The notes under the pieces are model-generated. The model did no database searches, had not been told where the DNA came from, and saw only the letters and a list, made by a program, of their open reading frames with translations. Below, piece by piece: positions 1 through 12,980 of a stretch of 64,000 nt of DNA. The translations under genes were made by a program, and so were the position numbers. The number at the start of each line of letters is the position of its first letter. Positions within the stretch are counted from its first letter, which is position 1. Source of the DNA: Lota lota (Eukaryota > Chordata > Actinopteri > Gadiformes > Lotidae); contig JACYXH010000802.1 of the NCBI GenBank assembly GCA_026745465.1, positions 3,881,758-3,945,757 on the forward strand. The letters are read 5' to 3'.

Positions 1-462
1 GAGGTTTTTTTGGCAGCAGTTTTCCGCTGCAGTCACTCTGTGGGAAAATGTGAAGTATGAAAAGAGAAGATTTGAAAATAAGCAGATCTTTGATGCCACT
101 CTCCAACACAAGAACCGAACACTGTCTGGTAGATGTAGTTTGAAGGCCACAAACCGCCCAAAACTTCACGTCATCAGCCACCTGTTTTAGCGGACAATCT
201 ATCCGGACACACCGGCTCAAATTTCATCCACTTATACAAGCGTGCAAATAAGTGCGGCTGGCACCGGTTTGACACAAAAAATCTAGTGGTGCCGTGAGGC
301 TAAGGTTAGCGGTTAGCCCATTAGCTGGTCCTCCGTGTTTTATGCTGCATCATACCACACTGTAACGCGAGTGGACGGGCAACGAAAGGTCAGCGTCAAA
401 CTTAGTTCACAAGTGGTTTGAACCATAACAGTTGGGACATGGCATCTTGAGCCGTACGGTGT
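1..462. other. No gene seen; unique non-coding sequence
   Basis: I see no splice-bounded coding segment or repeat here. If the collagen reading further right is correct, this is intronic sequence of that minus-strand gene. Confidence 0.5.
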
Positions 463-687
463 ATGCCCAGGGGCGTTAGGGGAGATGATGCCCAGGGGCG
501 TTAGGGGAGATGATGCCCGGGGGTGTTAGGGGAGATGATGCCCGGGGGCGTTAGGGGAGATGATGCCTAGGGGCGTTAGGGGAGATGATGCCCGGGGGCG
601 TTAGGGGAGATGATGCCCGGGGGCATTAGGGGAGATGATGCCTAGGGGCTTTAGGGGAGATGATGCCCGGGGGCATGAGTGGAGCTG
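463..687. repeat. 25-bp minisatellite, nine units
   Basis: Nine head-to-tail units of exactly 25 bp run from 463 to 687. Consensus parts are 'atgcccgggggcgttagggg' followed by 'agatg'. Units vary at a few positions (ccc/cct, cg/ca/tg/ct before 'tta'), and the ninth is degenerate ('catgagtggagctg'). Units 1-8 each contain TTAGGGG next to another G run, so the plus strand has regularly spaced G4 to G5 blocks with loops of about 5 and 11 nt. Confidence 0.95.
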
Positions 688-3600
688 ATTAACCGACATC
701 TAACCAACACCGGTGGTGTTGTTACCTGTACCATTGTGTGTCCAAGAGTCTGATACACAAAACTAGGGCTGTGGTTCAGAGAGCCCTAAATTAACTCAAA
801 TTCTCTCAGTCAAACACTCACAGGTTGTTCTTTTTGTATTTGCATTTATTACTGAATACAACATGATATAGAGGCTCAAGATGCAGGACTTCCATTACAT
901 ATTGATTATGGAAAAGAGAAAATAATGATTACAGGAGAACTAATCTTCACAGGGAGACGAGGGCTTATTTCATGTTAGATCTAATGAGAGATCGACATAT
1001 AAAAAAAAAATCTTGTAAATCCTGGTATAGAAGAACCAATACTGTAGCTTCTCTGTATGTCAGATCTATCTGGAGACTGACCAGAGGATATTTCCAACAT
1101 CTCCTGGAACTCCAAACAAACGACTAATACAGGAATTAAATAATTACCCGAGAATCTGAAAGCAGATCGCCACAAACGTCACATTGTACGTGTGCCAGAA
1201 AAGGGCAGTATTAACGGAGTAGACCATAATCCACAAAAAAAATGCTCTCAGGAAAGGGAAAAGGCGTGCACGCACACAGACACGCACACACAAACAGAAA
1301 ACCCTACACTTGATAGAACAAAACTCTTTAATGAAACCCATTGAAGTAAGTGGTCTGAGGAAGCTTTCACATAGAGCCTCACTTTAATCCTGCTCTATGT
1401 TACGTTCTCACTGCTGCCCTCACTTTTGCTTAAAATTTCATATTGTCTTTACGATACAGCAAAAGTTAAGAATGGGTCACTTCAAGGAGCATATAATATA
1501 TATACATACTTTACATAGATATAAATATGTAATATGGATTCTCTACATGCCTCTACATGCATCTGATTTGGCCAAGGTTTACATGCCGCAAAAAAAATCT
1601 CTCCGCTTTTGTAATGTATTTTCACCATATAAAACCTGAACTCTATAATTTACAAATTAGTTTAACTTCTAAAGTGTATGTTAGCTAAGGATACGTTAGG
1701 TAAGAATTTCCCCTGACTTGCCAATTTCACCTAACTGTCCGGAATGGCTGAGGCCTTTCAGGTCCACACAGTCCAGCGGTTTTAATGAGCCTGGAGTCCT
1801 CAGCTACTCTCTCATTGACTTAATGGAGGGGTAGCGCCATAGAGACACACTCAGGGCTTATTCAGCCTGAAATGGGCTGTGCTTTTGTACACTGAGAGCC
1901 ATAGTTAGTAGCTTCAAGGCAGGAATTAGATGCACACAAAAGAAACGTGGACTTGGAAGGAAATCTATTCAACATCGAACGCTAGAGAGGAAGCAAGCAG
2001 AGGTCGTCCGATGTCCAGGATGTGACCCGAGGAGGTAAGCCGGGTCATCTTGACTAAATCAGAAACACAATAAGAGAAGTCTTAAAGGCACCGCTTCAGA
2101 TCCAGCACAACTCACAACTCGCAAAAACACACCGCAGGGGGGGTGACGGGGGAAAATAAATGTGCATAAGCCATTTCCATAAAGAAATTACCTTTTACTG
2201 GAAGACGTCTGAATATACGTTGTGCCTGCCAGGATCTGACCTTACAGGCGCCTCTGTGCTGTTAAATGACCTTCAGTCGTCCACAAGCATATGTCACGAC
2301 CACCACCACACCCCCTTGCCATTGCCATTCATGTGAGCATTTTAAAATCATCCCGGGTTAATAAAGTCTGTCCTGGTCTAATATTCTACCCCAAGGCAGT
2401 TGGGTGGGGCTGGTATATACATCCGCCATTAGAATATCACTGGGATTGTTGTGGTATTATAGTATAACAAGGATGATGTCTTTCTTCTGGAATAAAGGCG
2501 GCATTATAGTTAATCCCAGGATTTCCTGGGCTCATCATATAACAGAAGCAGAGTTAAATAAATACTGCATAGTAGTTTATATAAAAAACATGCAAAATCT
2601 CTCTCAAAACCCCTCTCTCAAAACATTAAGCAAAAATCTTATCAGAAAGCAACTTGCAATAATACACTGGTTATGTAAACAGCTAGCTTTCAGGCTGTGA
2701 GAGCAGTCTCCAAACATTCCCTTCCTGTGAACCACACATCTCAATCAGACAGAGACCATCATGGGTGTGGACCCTTCTTGACCCATAATCCCCATTATTT
2801 ACCCAAGACAAATGGCAAGGCATCTCAGTGAAGGTTAAAACTACAAGTCCACAAAGATCAAAGAGCAAGAACATGTTCCTCGCAAGCACAAAAGCCATTA
2901 AACATTTCACACACAAATTCTGACAACAGTGTGTGCTTTGTGTGGGCTAGGGAGGCACATTTGACCTTCCTCTCTCCTTTCAGGATATAAACGGATATAA
3001 ATACCCTTGGGTGATATTTTAAAGAGCGAGACCGGAGACCGGTGACCTGGCCCATTGTTGCCGCTTTCGAATGAATTACTGGTGGAGTTTTGCTGCCACT
3101 GCCGCAAGCGAAGAAAACAAGACATTACAGCGGGGTTATTGTGTCAATCTACAAGTAGTCAGGAGATATCAGATTTCACCCACCCTTCATAATGAGGTCT
3201 CAAATGTTGGACAATTTAGCAAAATCATTAGTGTTGGCAACATAATTTCTCTTGAATTCACAACCAGACATATGAGCTTGAGAAATCCAAAGAAAGCTGT
3301 TCCAGGAGTGTTTTCACTCGGCTTCCATACCCAACTTCCATTTGCCATTTGCCTCTGAACACATACGATTATGAACTACAGGAATTTTTATGAGCTAACA
3401 TTCTTCAAGTTGTGACTTTTGTCATTCCTCACCCCTCCACATTATTCAGCAAGCGACGGCAGACGTATGTCATAATTTCTGGAGAATATGTAATCCCTGC
3501 ACGCGTTTTTACACGACAATTAGTCACTTTCCTAATGCCCTGCGGTCTTAAAACAACCAACACAGGCTGGTTCAGGTCTCCTCAGGTTTCCCAAGTGTAA

Positions 3601-5268
3601 AACATTCTATCATCCCAGGGCGATGAGTGAGATAAATGCTTCTGGCTGCAATTTATTTTGTGATATTCCTACACGGTGAGCGGGCTCCATAAGAATACTA
3701 CTGGTAGAAGGACCCCAGGAGGATCTGCTGCATGCTGCTTCATCATCACCCAGCTGAATTCATAACTCAGAGTAAAAAATAAAAAAATAAAAATGAGGTG
3801 CTGTGTGGATTTTAGGAGCAGACTCCTGCGGGTTTCGAGTTACCGGGCAGAACGATAACGTCTCGCCGAGCAGCGCCATGCAAGTTATTAAAACAGAAGC
3901 TCAGACGGCGAGGGCGAGTGGGATCAAGGGCCTGTGAGCGAGGAGCTTGCTGAAATAAAAAGGGGTGAGTGTGGAAGAGGAGGAGGAGTTGAACGAGGAG
4001 GGAATGTGTTTAGCATGTGTGTTGCAGGGGGAGCTTGGCATTTGGCCAGCCTCGCGCTACATACCGACTCTCTTCACGTTCAAACAGGGGCTCCATTTGT
4101 AATGGCACTCACCTGTTGAGCTAATTACTAAAACAGACCGGCCGCATGTAAACACGGCAGGTCTCACGCGTTGACGGCAACCAAAGCAGTCTGGACCTAA
4201 TCCAGATTGAACTCCACTCATGAAACAGAAAAACACAGTAAAAGGAAAAATAGAATAGGAAATGAATGTATTGCACCAATTTTGTTGGGGTTTTATATGA
4301 GAATAAAAAGCTGAGAGGGCTGTTTGATTGTTAAAATGTGAGATTGCCGCACGGGACTGTGTGGCTCCAGTCCTCAAGAGTTGCTCCTGAGTTCTTTAAG
4401 TGTTTTTGTGAAACCACACAGCCAAGAGATTCGGCACACACTTACAGGCCTGCAGAACAACTTACGGTTTCAGCATTTCTGTGGTAACACCCAGGGAGCC
4501 CAGCATCGCTGGGGGGTTTCCAAAGACAACACTCAACACCAGATTGGTGCTCCTTGCGGCCCAGAGAGAGCTTCTAGCCACCGCTCGGACGGGTAAAGGC
4601 ATTAGGCCGATGTGTCGCAAGAGCCCGAGTGACACAGGCAGTCTGTCATCAGTGGGGACGCCCCAGTCCCACAGTTCAGGTTCGGACCTGTCATCGCTGG
4701 TATTAGTTAGTCTGGTCCAAAACAAATGAATCAAACACTCAGGGTGCCTTAATGGTTGTAAACAATCAGCTACAAAGGAGGATACAGACAGGCCGGTCAA
4801 GCAGTACTTGGAACAATTCTTCATCTTGACTTGTTAGGCAATACCCACATCTAAAGTAAATAATGACATGGCTGAATAAACATCTTTTCCATATGGGGAG
4901 AAACAAATGCAGAATCATTTAATGACTCACCCCACTACCTAGGATATGGAGCTGTCATTTAGTTTGGAAATATCGTATTGTGTCTAGCATCTTTTTTCAG
5001 GCATATTCCAGATGAAGGCAATATTAGGAGAGGATTGTGAATTCCTGTGGCACACTCTGTAAAAAAGGTGCCCCATCAACTGTCTAGTTCCAACCAAACC
5101 GGAAATCAACATAAACACTGTGGCTACTGAGGGATGGCATGCCAGTGTGAAGACAAACAAAGTGAAACGTCAATTTACACAAAGGGATAAAGTTTCCTTC
5201 TGCGCTGCCCCGAATGAGGAAAACAGCCCAGGCCTCACACAGAAATACACCCCGAGCTCAGTCAGGTT
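688..5268. other. Unique non-coding stretch, no gene recognised
   Basis: Both strands were read. The open frames here (for example 2404-2700 plus and 4462-4824 minus) have no recognisable domain, no convincing splice borders and scattered composition. Short AT-rich patches occur near 1495-1530 and 3774-3793. Read as intron or intergenic DNA. Confidence 0.5.
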
Positions 5269-5289
5269 ATGACTGGAGAGACACACAGC

Positions 5290-5510
5290 CACACTGTCCC
5301 ACCATCAACGCCATCTCAATCACCACCACCATCACTCCCATTACCATCAACTAAACTCAACCACCAACGCAATCAACGCAGTCACCGTCACAACCACCAC
5401 CATCTCCCCTACCACCACCACCATCAACTTATACACCACAAGCAACTCCATCATCAAAGTAACCATCACCACCAGCACTGTCACTTCGGACAATACCACT
5501 TTAAATCAGG
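5290..5510. repeat. Degenerate CAC/CAT-rich trinucleotide tract
   Basis: A long run of mixed CAC, CAT, ACC and CAA triplets, giving an apparent His/Pro/Ser-rich frame. It is a degenerate trinucleotide repeat, not a histidine-rich protein: the triplets are imperfect in all frames and no splice sites or upstream coding sequence accompany it. Confidence 0.7.
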
Positions 5511-6157
5511 TCATTGTGATTTTTGATTGCCATTCTTCCCACAAAATGATAATATTGACACGTGACTGAACAGACCAACCCCATGTCTGTTCAGTCACAA
5601 CAGCCTGGCAGTCAACTAGCCCTTACAAATTTCTGCTAAGTCCAGCACGGAACAGTCCATACTGCTGGTGGTATTGATGTGTGTGTCTGGGAGCATTATT
5701 TGGCGGCCTCCTTGATCTCTGACATTCCTGGTAGCTCAAACTATCATTAGCTCTGGGATTTTTCCTAGCCTCCCAATTTTCTGCATCGAAAACCCAAATA
5801 TGACCACAAACCTTTGGGGTAGACCTCCCACAAGTATAAGCAGATCTCTGCTTTGTCAGGGTTATTTACCCGAGATAGGCCTTGCGCGTACTGTTGTGCT
5901 ATTCAATCCCGCTTTCCGACTAGCCCAGCTTACCTAGACTGTGTGTCCAGGTCTCTCTTCCCACTCTATCTGTATATCTCTTACACAGGCAGACACATAT
6001 AAACACAGCCCCTCCGCGTCCCTGTCCAGATGTTGTCCCCCCGCCCCGACGGAGACGGAAGGCTGCTGTGATCTGCCTGGATTTCCTACATCTGTCTCTC
6101 AGATCTACACATGGGCCAGGCTCAGGCCAAATACACAAACACACACATATATATGCA

Positions 6158-6158
6158 T

Positions 6159-6191
<33 letters not shown>

Positions 6192-6200
6192 CACAGACAG

Positions 6201-6246
<46 letters not shown>

Positions 6247-6388
6247 ACAGTCAAACACATACCCACACGCAGACCTAATGCACACAAATTACAGCTTCAG
6301 ATCAAACACACACCAGAAGCCACGTGCTTGAGCACATGCACACACTCACACCCACACACATACAGACACACACACACACACACACACT
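6158..6388. repeat. Compound (CA)n cluster
   Basis: CA tracts at 6158-6184, 6206-6243 and 6366-6388, joined by interrupted CA/TA sequence. The Thr/His and Cys/Val frames across this region are repeat translations. The flanks 5511-6157 show no gene. Confidence 0.95.
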
Positions 6389-7028
6389 AACAGCTGGATG
6401 ATGTATTGTATATACCAGTGTAGCTGTTTCCAGGATGGTCAAGCCGGTCAGTTTGCTATGCTCATAGTATACGTTTAATACTGTGAATAAACAACTTTTA
6501 ACTATATAGTGCAAAATGTGCTGCTAATTAAAGGCTCTTCAAATGCCTTATTGTATGATGGCATAACGAATGCGTAGCAAGTCGCACAGTCAACCAGAAT
6601 ATACATCATATGGATCTACAACGGCTGTAATTTCTGCCCATCTTAAAACATTATATATTGTGCTTTTCTCTCTTAGGAATAAAAGTTATTAGAACTCATC
6701 TTACATTTGGTTTTGCTAACTAGGTATGCTCTTTGAAAGTTATGACCTCCTGCTCTCACTAAAACATAATCCATCATGTTCTATGGTTGTTCAAAGAGCT
6801 GCAGAGAACCACGTTATGAGAATGTATATATCGATAATATCAACAGAGCATATTGGCGCAGAACATTCATCATCTGCACCCCACACCAGACAACGGTACG
6901 GCGATGTCAAAGAACTTCAAATGAAGGCGATGGCAGAATGTATAGCTCTATATGTTCATTCTTTACACACTGTTATGATGTGCCCCGGTGGATTGGTTAA
7001 GAGGTTGTCCTAACAACTGTTTCTAATG

Positions 7029-7033
<5 letters not shown>

Positions 7034-7059
<26 letters not shown>
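7034..7059. repeat. (GA)n microsatellite
   Basis: About 13 perfect GA units. Downstream, 7131-7360 is scattered interrupted CA sequence with no coding evidence. Confidence 0.9.
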
Positions 7060-7062
<3 letters not shown>

Positions 7063-7471
7063 GAGAGCGAGGCGGGCCACTGACATCGCAAAGGGCATCA
7101 TAAACTGGTATGGCTTGTCAACCATTTGGAAACACACACACTCACAACCACATACACCCACACAAATGCAACAATAAACATAGTATCACCCATACATAGA
7201 CATGACTGCTTGCACACAATCATAAACACCTGTGTGTGCACGACTGCGCACACACACACGCCTGCACACACACACAACCATAAACACACCTATGCACAGA
7301 AATGCGTACATGCTGTCGTAAACACCTGCCAGTGCCCGTGAGCAAACACACACACACTCCAAAGGAATTAAGCTACATGGATAAGCACAAAGCAGGTATT
7401 GTTGTTCTAGCTTCGTTATAACACAGAGGGGCCACATTAATTATTTCACAAGTTAACATAGAGATGATCCA

Positions 7472-7604
<133 letters not shown>

Positions 7605-8260
7605 GACTAGGTGTAGGGATCAAACGTCAGGTCACTTCAGCCCTCCAGGCCTCCAGAGAACAAAGCTTCCTTCCGTCTGAAGAAGGCGGAACCCTGGAAG
7701 TCCCATCAGAAACCAGAAGGTGGTCGGCCCATCTCAAGGGGTGCCTTAACGTCCTAATCATCCGCCTCTTCCTTCAGGGAAATCACAGATATCCTGTCTC
7801 CTGTGAGGTCTGCAGATAGCAGTTTACTTTTACAAGGGGATCAATGGAGAATAACGGCCGAGGTGAATTACTGTTGTCTGTTTTACAGATCGGAGACTTT
7901 AGATGATGGATCTAGCAGCGTGTTTCTGACACTGTGTAACACGATGCCATACTCCTACCTACACACCCAACAACTCTCTATTGTTTTAACATCAAACGCA
8001 ATTAGGAAAATGACATCCAGGAGAACCATTCAGCTGACCTCTGCCGTCATTCAAAACAGTGCGAGTGTGTGGGCGTGCATATGTGTGTGTGTCCATGCAT
8101 GGGAGTGTGTATGTGTGTGCGTGTGTGAATGTGTATGAATGAATATGGGTGTGCGTCCACTCATGTGAAGCAGAGTGCACGTGGCTAATGGCCCTCAGTG
8201 AGACGGTCACCGTCCATGCGCCTCAAGAAGCTCCAGACAACAAAGTCTCCAGACAGCAAA

Positions 8261-8352
8261 GACACAGCCTGGCCTGAATCCTCCGGACAGCACAGACACG
8301 GCCTGGCCTGAGTCCTCCAGACACTATAGACACAGCCTGGCCTGAATCCTAT
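8261..8352. repeat. 34-bp tandem repeat, about three units
   Basis: Units begin at 8261, 8295 and 8329 with 'gacacagcctggcctgaatc' or a near variant, followed by 'ctccggacagcaca' in the complete units. A related partial unit ('ctccagacagcaaa') precedes at 8248. The spacing is exactly 34 bp. Confidence 0.9.
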
Positions 8353-10940
8353 AAAACTAGCCCTGATTGCTGCCAGCACCTGGGGCTGATGATGACCACA
8401 CAAGGAAAAAAAAAAGAAATTCAAAGGGATTTCCGGACAGGGGAAGCCTCACTAGCGCGGGAGATTCCTCTGGCTTTTCTTTTCCTCTCGGTCTTTAACT
8501 GTCTCAGTCTGTGTCTCTCTCCCTTAGAGAAAGTGACCCATGACATGGGCATGGGCTCTCTATCCCTATGTCTCTCTCTATCTCTCTCTGTCTCTCTCCC
8601 TGTGTCTGTCACTTTCCCTCGCTCTGGTGGATGTTAGATTACCCATCAGGCCATTCATCCTCCCCGAATAGAAAAAGAACAAAACCTGGGAGGGGGGCTG
8701 GTCTCAGATCGGCAGAGTAGAACGGCCTGAACAAAGAGTGGCGTGGGTCGGCACGGTTACGAGCCTAAGCGGCAAATCCTACCCTGCACGGTTGGGGTGA
8801 GGAGGGATGGGTGACATGTTTGATCTAGGCTCTCCCCCACCCCTGGTACACGGGAGGTGGGCTGACCTCTCACATGAGGGACAGGCTTCAGAATACACAC
8901 ACACACACACGTGAGCAGTCCCAGTAGGGGGCAGTGGAGAGGTGGAGGAGGTGAGCCAACATTAAATCCTGATAGAGGGAGGAAGTGAGACGAGGAGAAG
9001 TGATGTTTAAGGGAGGGGTAGGTCGATCATCTCTGATCAATAAATAGGGAATCAGTCTCCCACTGTTTATGAAGCTACCATCTATGTTGTTTAAAGAAGA
9101 AGCGTTCACAACTCTCATCAAGCTACAACACAGCTGGAGGTTGTTTAAGTTATTAAAAAATAAATAAAAGATTGGTTTAAATCAGCAAAAGTGATTTGCA
9201 CAATATTTAAACATCAGTCAGACAGCCAGCCAGCCAGTCTGTCTTACAGACAGACAGACAGACATCCACCCTTCCAGACAGAGACGGTTCCAGGACAGCA
9301 GCCAGTGTAAAGGGCCCCTTGGGGTCCGCCCCCAAAGACACAGGAAGTAGAGAGTTCATGGCACTGGGAACCAGAATCTTCCTCCAGGCCGTCACCAGAG
9401 CAACACTTTGATGACAACATCCTGTAGACACAGCTTCCTGCCATGGGTCCACACATAACTCCAGCCACACTCATACACACGGCACCCTATATCTTATTTT
9501 ACTATACACAACATGTTACCCCTCCCCCCCCCCATCTTACGACCGGTTTTTTAAGACAGTTTGGATAATTGAGCATCAGTCATCCCCATGACAACCAGTG
9601 ATGACGTTGGCAGTTGGTAGAAAGTTAACAGGTTGACAAGCTACACCGACTGTATCCTCAAACACTTGGCTGAGGAAGTATGATTTTATTCTTCAGTGAA
9701 TACTTCATTTTTGGGTTGGTGTTTAATGTCAGATTTATGAAGAAGGATATGACTGTTTGGCGCAAGTTTATTCTCCCTCGTTCTCTCCTGTCCGTTTGCA
9801 GAAAGGTTGAATATAAAGAGCAGAGGGATGTTCTCCATCCAGATGAGAAGCTGTTTCTACAGAAAAAGGCCATTTAAATAGTTGGATACCACATATTTCA
9901 AACAAGGTGTTGTGAAGTACTTTCCGAGCACCTCGGAATTTGCACTTATTATTGACATTGGCACTGAAACTGGACTTTAAAGGAAACACAGACTTTGGAA
10001 GTGAACCAGATCACATACCACAACGATTTTGCACATCTCCATCTCGTTCCGCCCTATTCTGGTCTCTTACTCTCACTAGAATCCTCACTGGAAAGTGAAA
10101 AGAGAATTTCTGGCTCCTGCAGAAGGTCTCCACCTCCTTTCTAGGTTCTGGTTCTGACGGCTGGGACTGAAACTCAACGCCCAGAGGGTCCCATCAGCAC
10201 TCCCACACCTGCATTGAGACCCTCACACTGCTCTCAACGAAGTCCTCAACCGTATGGCAAAACAATGTGTTAATGTACCAAAAAAAGAGAAGGCTGGGAG
10301 CTCACACCCCAGATGCACGTGCGCTGTTTGCACAAAGCACGTGCACACACACGCACCAGTTTCCAAGGTGGAAAAGGTATGGGAATTTATGTTAAGGTGT
10401 CATTTCAACTAGATTACATCGATATGGAATATATGTACATATTAGTAAGTACAATAAAACACAGCCAGGCACACACAAATACACACCAACACACACGCAT
10501 ACACTGTCACACAGGAAATGTAACTATATTTTATGAATATAGCACCTTCCAAATACATTTTGAAGGTGGGTGTATTGTTCTTATTGCTGCTATTTTATTT
10601 ATATTTTACGCAACAGATAAGATAACACGTTATTAAAATAATTAGGGAATTTCAGGAATGTATGACAAGACATTATTCTTCAAAATTGTATGCACTGGGA
10701 AATAAAAGTATTGAGTGTCAAAAAGAGGCTGTGGTGACATAGAATGGATGCGGAATGGTGAAGATCAGCTGACCCTGTGAGGTCAGAGATTAACGCCTCT
10801 AATTGATACTGAGGCAGAAGGGACAAAGGCTATATAGGACCCTAGTCGCCGTGGGAGATGGAGACGGGGTTGGGGGGCTTCTCTCATCAGCTTCCAGCTG
10901 AGTTTCTGTTGACAGAAGGTAAACACAGATACATAAGGTG
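8353..10940. other. No gene seen; interrupted CT-rich and short C-run DNA
   Basis: Contains a degenerate CT-rich stretch around 8505-8620, short CAGA repeats near 9220-9270 and a C run at 9522-9532. Open frames lack domains and splice borders. Confidence 0.5.
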
Positions 10941-11130
10941 GACACACACACAGGCAGGTAAACAGACGCATACACACACACACACACACACACAAACATG
11001 CAAGAACTCGCACACTCACAGGCAGGTAACGACAGACACACACACATACAGAACCACACACATACAAACACACACACACACTCACTCACACAAGCAAACA
11101 ATTACATAGGCACATAATAACACACGCACA
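10941..11130. repeat. Interrupted (CA)n cluster
   Basis: A perfect CA core at 10972-10993 followed by many interrupted CA blocks to about 11130. Another short CA block lies at 11236-11261. Confidence 0.9.
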
Positions 11131-11481
11131 CACTAAGAAAAGGGGATTAATTTCATGAATACTATAAGGGGGGTCCTGGCTAAGAACACATAGCCTTCAC
11201 CACCCCTAGACCCCTGTGAAAACCGTTTCCCAAAGACACACACAAACACACACACACACACAGCTGTAGTTGGGGGAGGTATTATACGGTAAATGAGGAT
11301 ATCAGATTTAGGGTGAGTAGTGAGTACGGGGCCTGAACCTATGAATCTGGGGGGTGGGGGGGAGGTTAGGGCTGTGGGGTGTATCCCCCCCCTTCCCACC
11401 CAGGGCCCCTGGCCAAAAGTGGGGGAGGTGGATGCGGTCCATTCATCTAAATATACAAAGAGCAGGGGTGTTGTGGGGCCG

Positions 11482-11494
11482 TGTGTGTGTGTTG

Positions 11495-11537
<43 letters not shown>

Positions 11538-11650
11538 GTGGGCTTTGTGTGTGTGTGTGTGTGTGTGTGTGTGGGGGGGGGGGGGGGGCATGTGTGTGTG
11601 GTGTGGGGCATGTGTGTGTGGTGTGGGGCGCGTGTGTGTGTGGTGTGTAT
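11482..11650. repeat. (GT)n tracts with a poly-G run
   Basis: GT tracts at about 11499-11535 and 11547-11572, then a G run at 11573-11588, then 'catgtgtgtgtggtgtgggg' repeated with slight changes to about 11650. All overlapping Cys/Val/Gly frames are repeat artefacts. Confidence 0.93.
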
Positions 11651-11878
11651 TCTGTCCTCTGTCTACCTTCACACATGTCGTGTGTTTTTGTTCTCCTGCT
11701 TGAGTGTTTCTCTGCTTGTTTTACGCTGGCTCATGTTGGCCGTCCGCCAGCTCTCCCATTCCCACACCTTCCTTTCACTCTCTCTCGCTCTTCATCTCTC
11801 CCTCCATTTATCTCTCTCCATCTCCATCTCTTCATTTTTACTAACTCTGCTTCTCTCTCTCTCTCCCTCCTCGCTCTT

Positions 11879-11882
<4 letters not shown>

Positions 11883-11920
<38 letters not shown>
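11883..11920. repeat. (AT)n microsatellite
   Basis: Nineteen perfect AT units following a CT-rich stretch (11770-11880). Confidence 0.95.
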
Positions 11921-11926
<6 letters not shown>

Positions 11927-12076
11927 CATTGACACACACATGCTTTTCTTTTTGTGGTGTTTGGCAGCATATTCTTCCCTAGCAGGACTCATGTGTGTGT
12001 GTGGGTGACAAACGCACACACACACAAACACACTGTTAGGGAAGAACACACTGCCACAAAACATTTTGGCACCTTT

Positions 12077-12125
12077 TTTGGCATCACCTCCATCGAGGTT
12101 CCAAGCGAGCTGAGGCGATACCAAA
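12077..12125 (-). mobile_element. MITE-like element fragment, copy A
   Basis: The reverse complement of this 49-bp block matches 17001-17049 at 42 of 49 positions by my alignment, sharing a 21-bp identical start containing 'tatcgcctcagctcgc'. The block is itself roughly palindromic at its ends (tttgg...ccaaa). This is the behaviour of a short non-autonomous DNA transposon family. The full element borders cannot be fixed here; I infer mobility from the dispersed inverted copies only. Confidence 0.6.
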
Positions 12126-12746
12126 GAGTGTTGGTCAGAGCGATTCAATGGTAATCGCAGATTCATCACTGTGTCATTGCGTCCCTGCATCATCATTGCG
12201 TGACACGGGACATCCTGCACAAACCCACCATTTTTTAAATAGCCAAGATACTATAGTGCCAGCAATACATTTGTTTCTCACTTGACTACTCAGCAATCCG
12301 CAATGGCTACCCACATAATCACGCCGTGGTCAACGGATGAGGTGCATACTCTGTTCGGTTTGCACAATAAGTGAACACGTTCAAGATAAAGGTTATTTTA
12401 CATTGAACAAGATTATTCACATTTTTACCCATGTCAATAAAATTATACAAAATTATAGAGTTGAATGGGACTGTACACATACAACCCGATTTCAGTTTTG
12501 CCAAATAGCGACAATAATTCGAATCGCACCAAGGTGGATTTTGGACGGCTCTATCCTGCGAATAAAACATTTTAACCAATCACAATTAGGTATCCTTGAC
12601 ATGGTCACCATATTCACTGTTCATGTGGTAGGCAATGGTGGAGGTAACAGCCTATTTACGTTTCTCAACACAAAGTCCCTATTGCATTCATAGATGAAAA
12701 CTAAAGTTAAAAGCTATCTTGAATGTTTTTTTACACTCAAAGAAAT

Positions 12747-12783
12747 AATAATAACAGATAGCTATCCGCTATCTGTTATTATT
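12747..12783. repeat. Perfect 16-bp inverted repeat with 5-nt loop
   Basis: Left arm 12747-12762 (aataataacagatagc), loop 12763-12767 (tatcc), right arm 12768-12783 (gctatctgttattatt). The arms are exactly complementary. It is too far from any gene to be a terminator of a known transcript. It may be the end of a folded element or a cruciform site. Confidence 0.9.
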
Positions 12784-12889
12784 GATTATACATGATTATT
12801 AATCCCGATAGCGGAATACTTGCTCTGCGGTACGTGAATATAGGTTACTTTTGATAACAAAACGGTGTGCAGTTTTATTTTTGATACCA

Positions 12890-12980
12890 ACTTTCTCCAA
12901 AGGGTTCATCTGCAGGTAAATTCAAAGTACCTGGTATCAAAATCTATTAGAGTTGAGTTGAGCTAGTACCATGGGGTGGA
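12890..12980 (+). mobile_element. Second MITE-like fragment, same family as 17001-17185
   Basis: Shares with the copy near 17001 the motifs 'aagtacc' beside 'ggta', a run of GAGT(T/A)GA repeats (12953-12965, compare 17108-17121) and an end resembling 'gtggaaaagagccatta' (compare 'gtggaaaagggcaatgtg' at 17168). Similarity is patchy, so this is a tentative call. Confidence 0.4.

Noticed and set aside
463-687. Possible CRISPR array
   Set aside because: The 25-bp units are directly contiguous with no unique spacers, and the genome is eukaryotic.
5920-5985. Exon-like segment on the minus strand with GTAAGC donor (…SLG|GTAAGC)
   Set aside because: Good donor, but the acceptor side is poor, the peptide is unrecognised and it contains no Gly-X-Y pattern; probably chance.
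11392-11420. Gly-X-Y-like stretch on the minus strand after an acceptor-like 'cacttttggccag', as a possible collagen exon
   Set aside because: Only about three triplets fit, it runs into Pro/His-rich sequence, and no donor site follows in frame.
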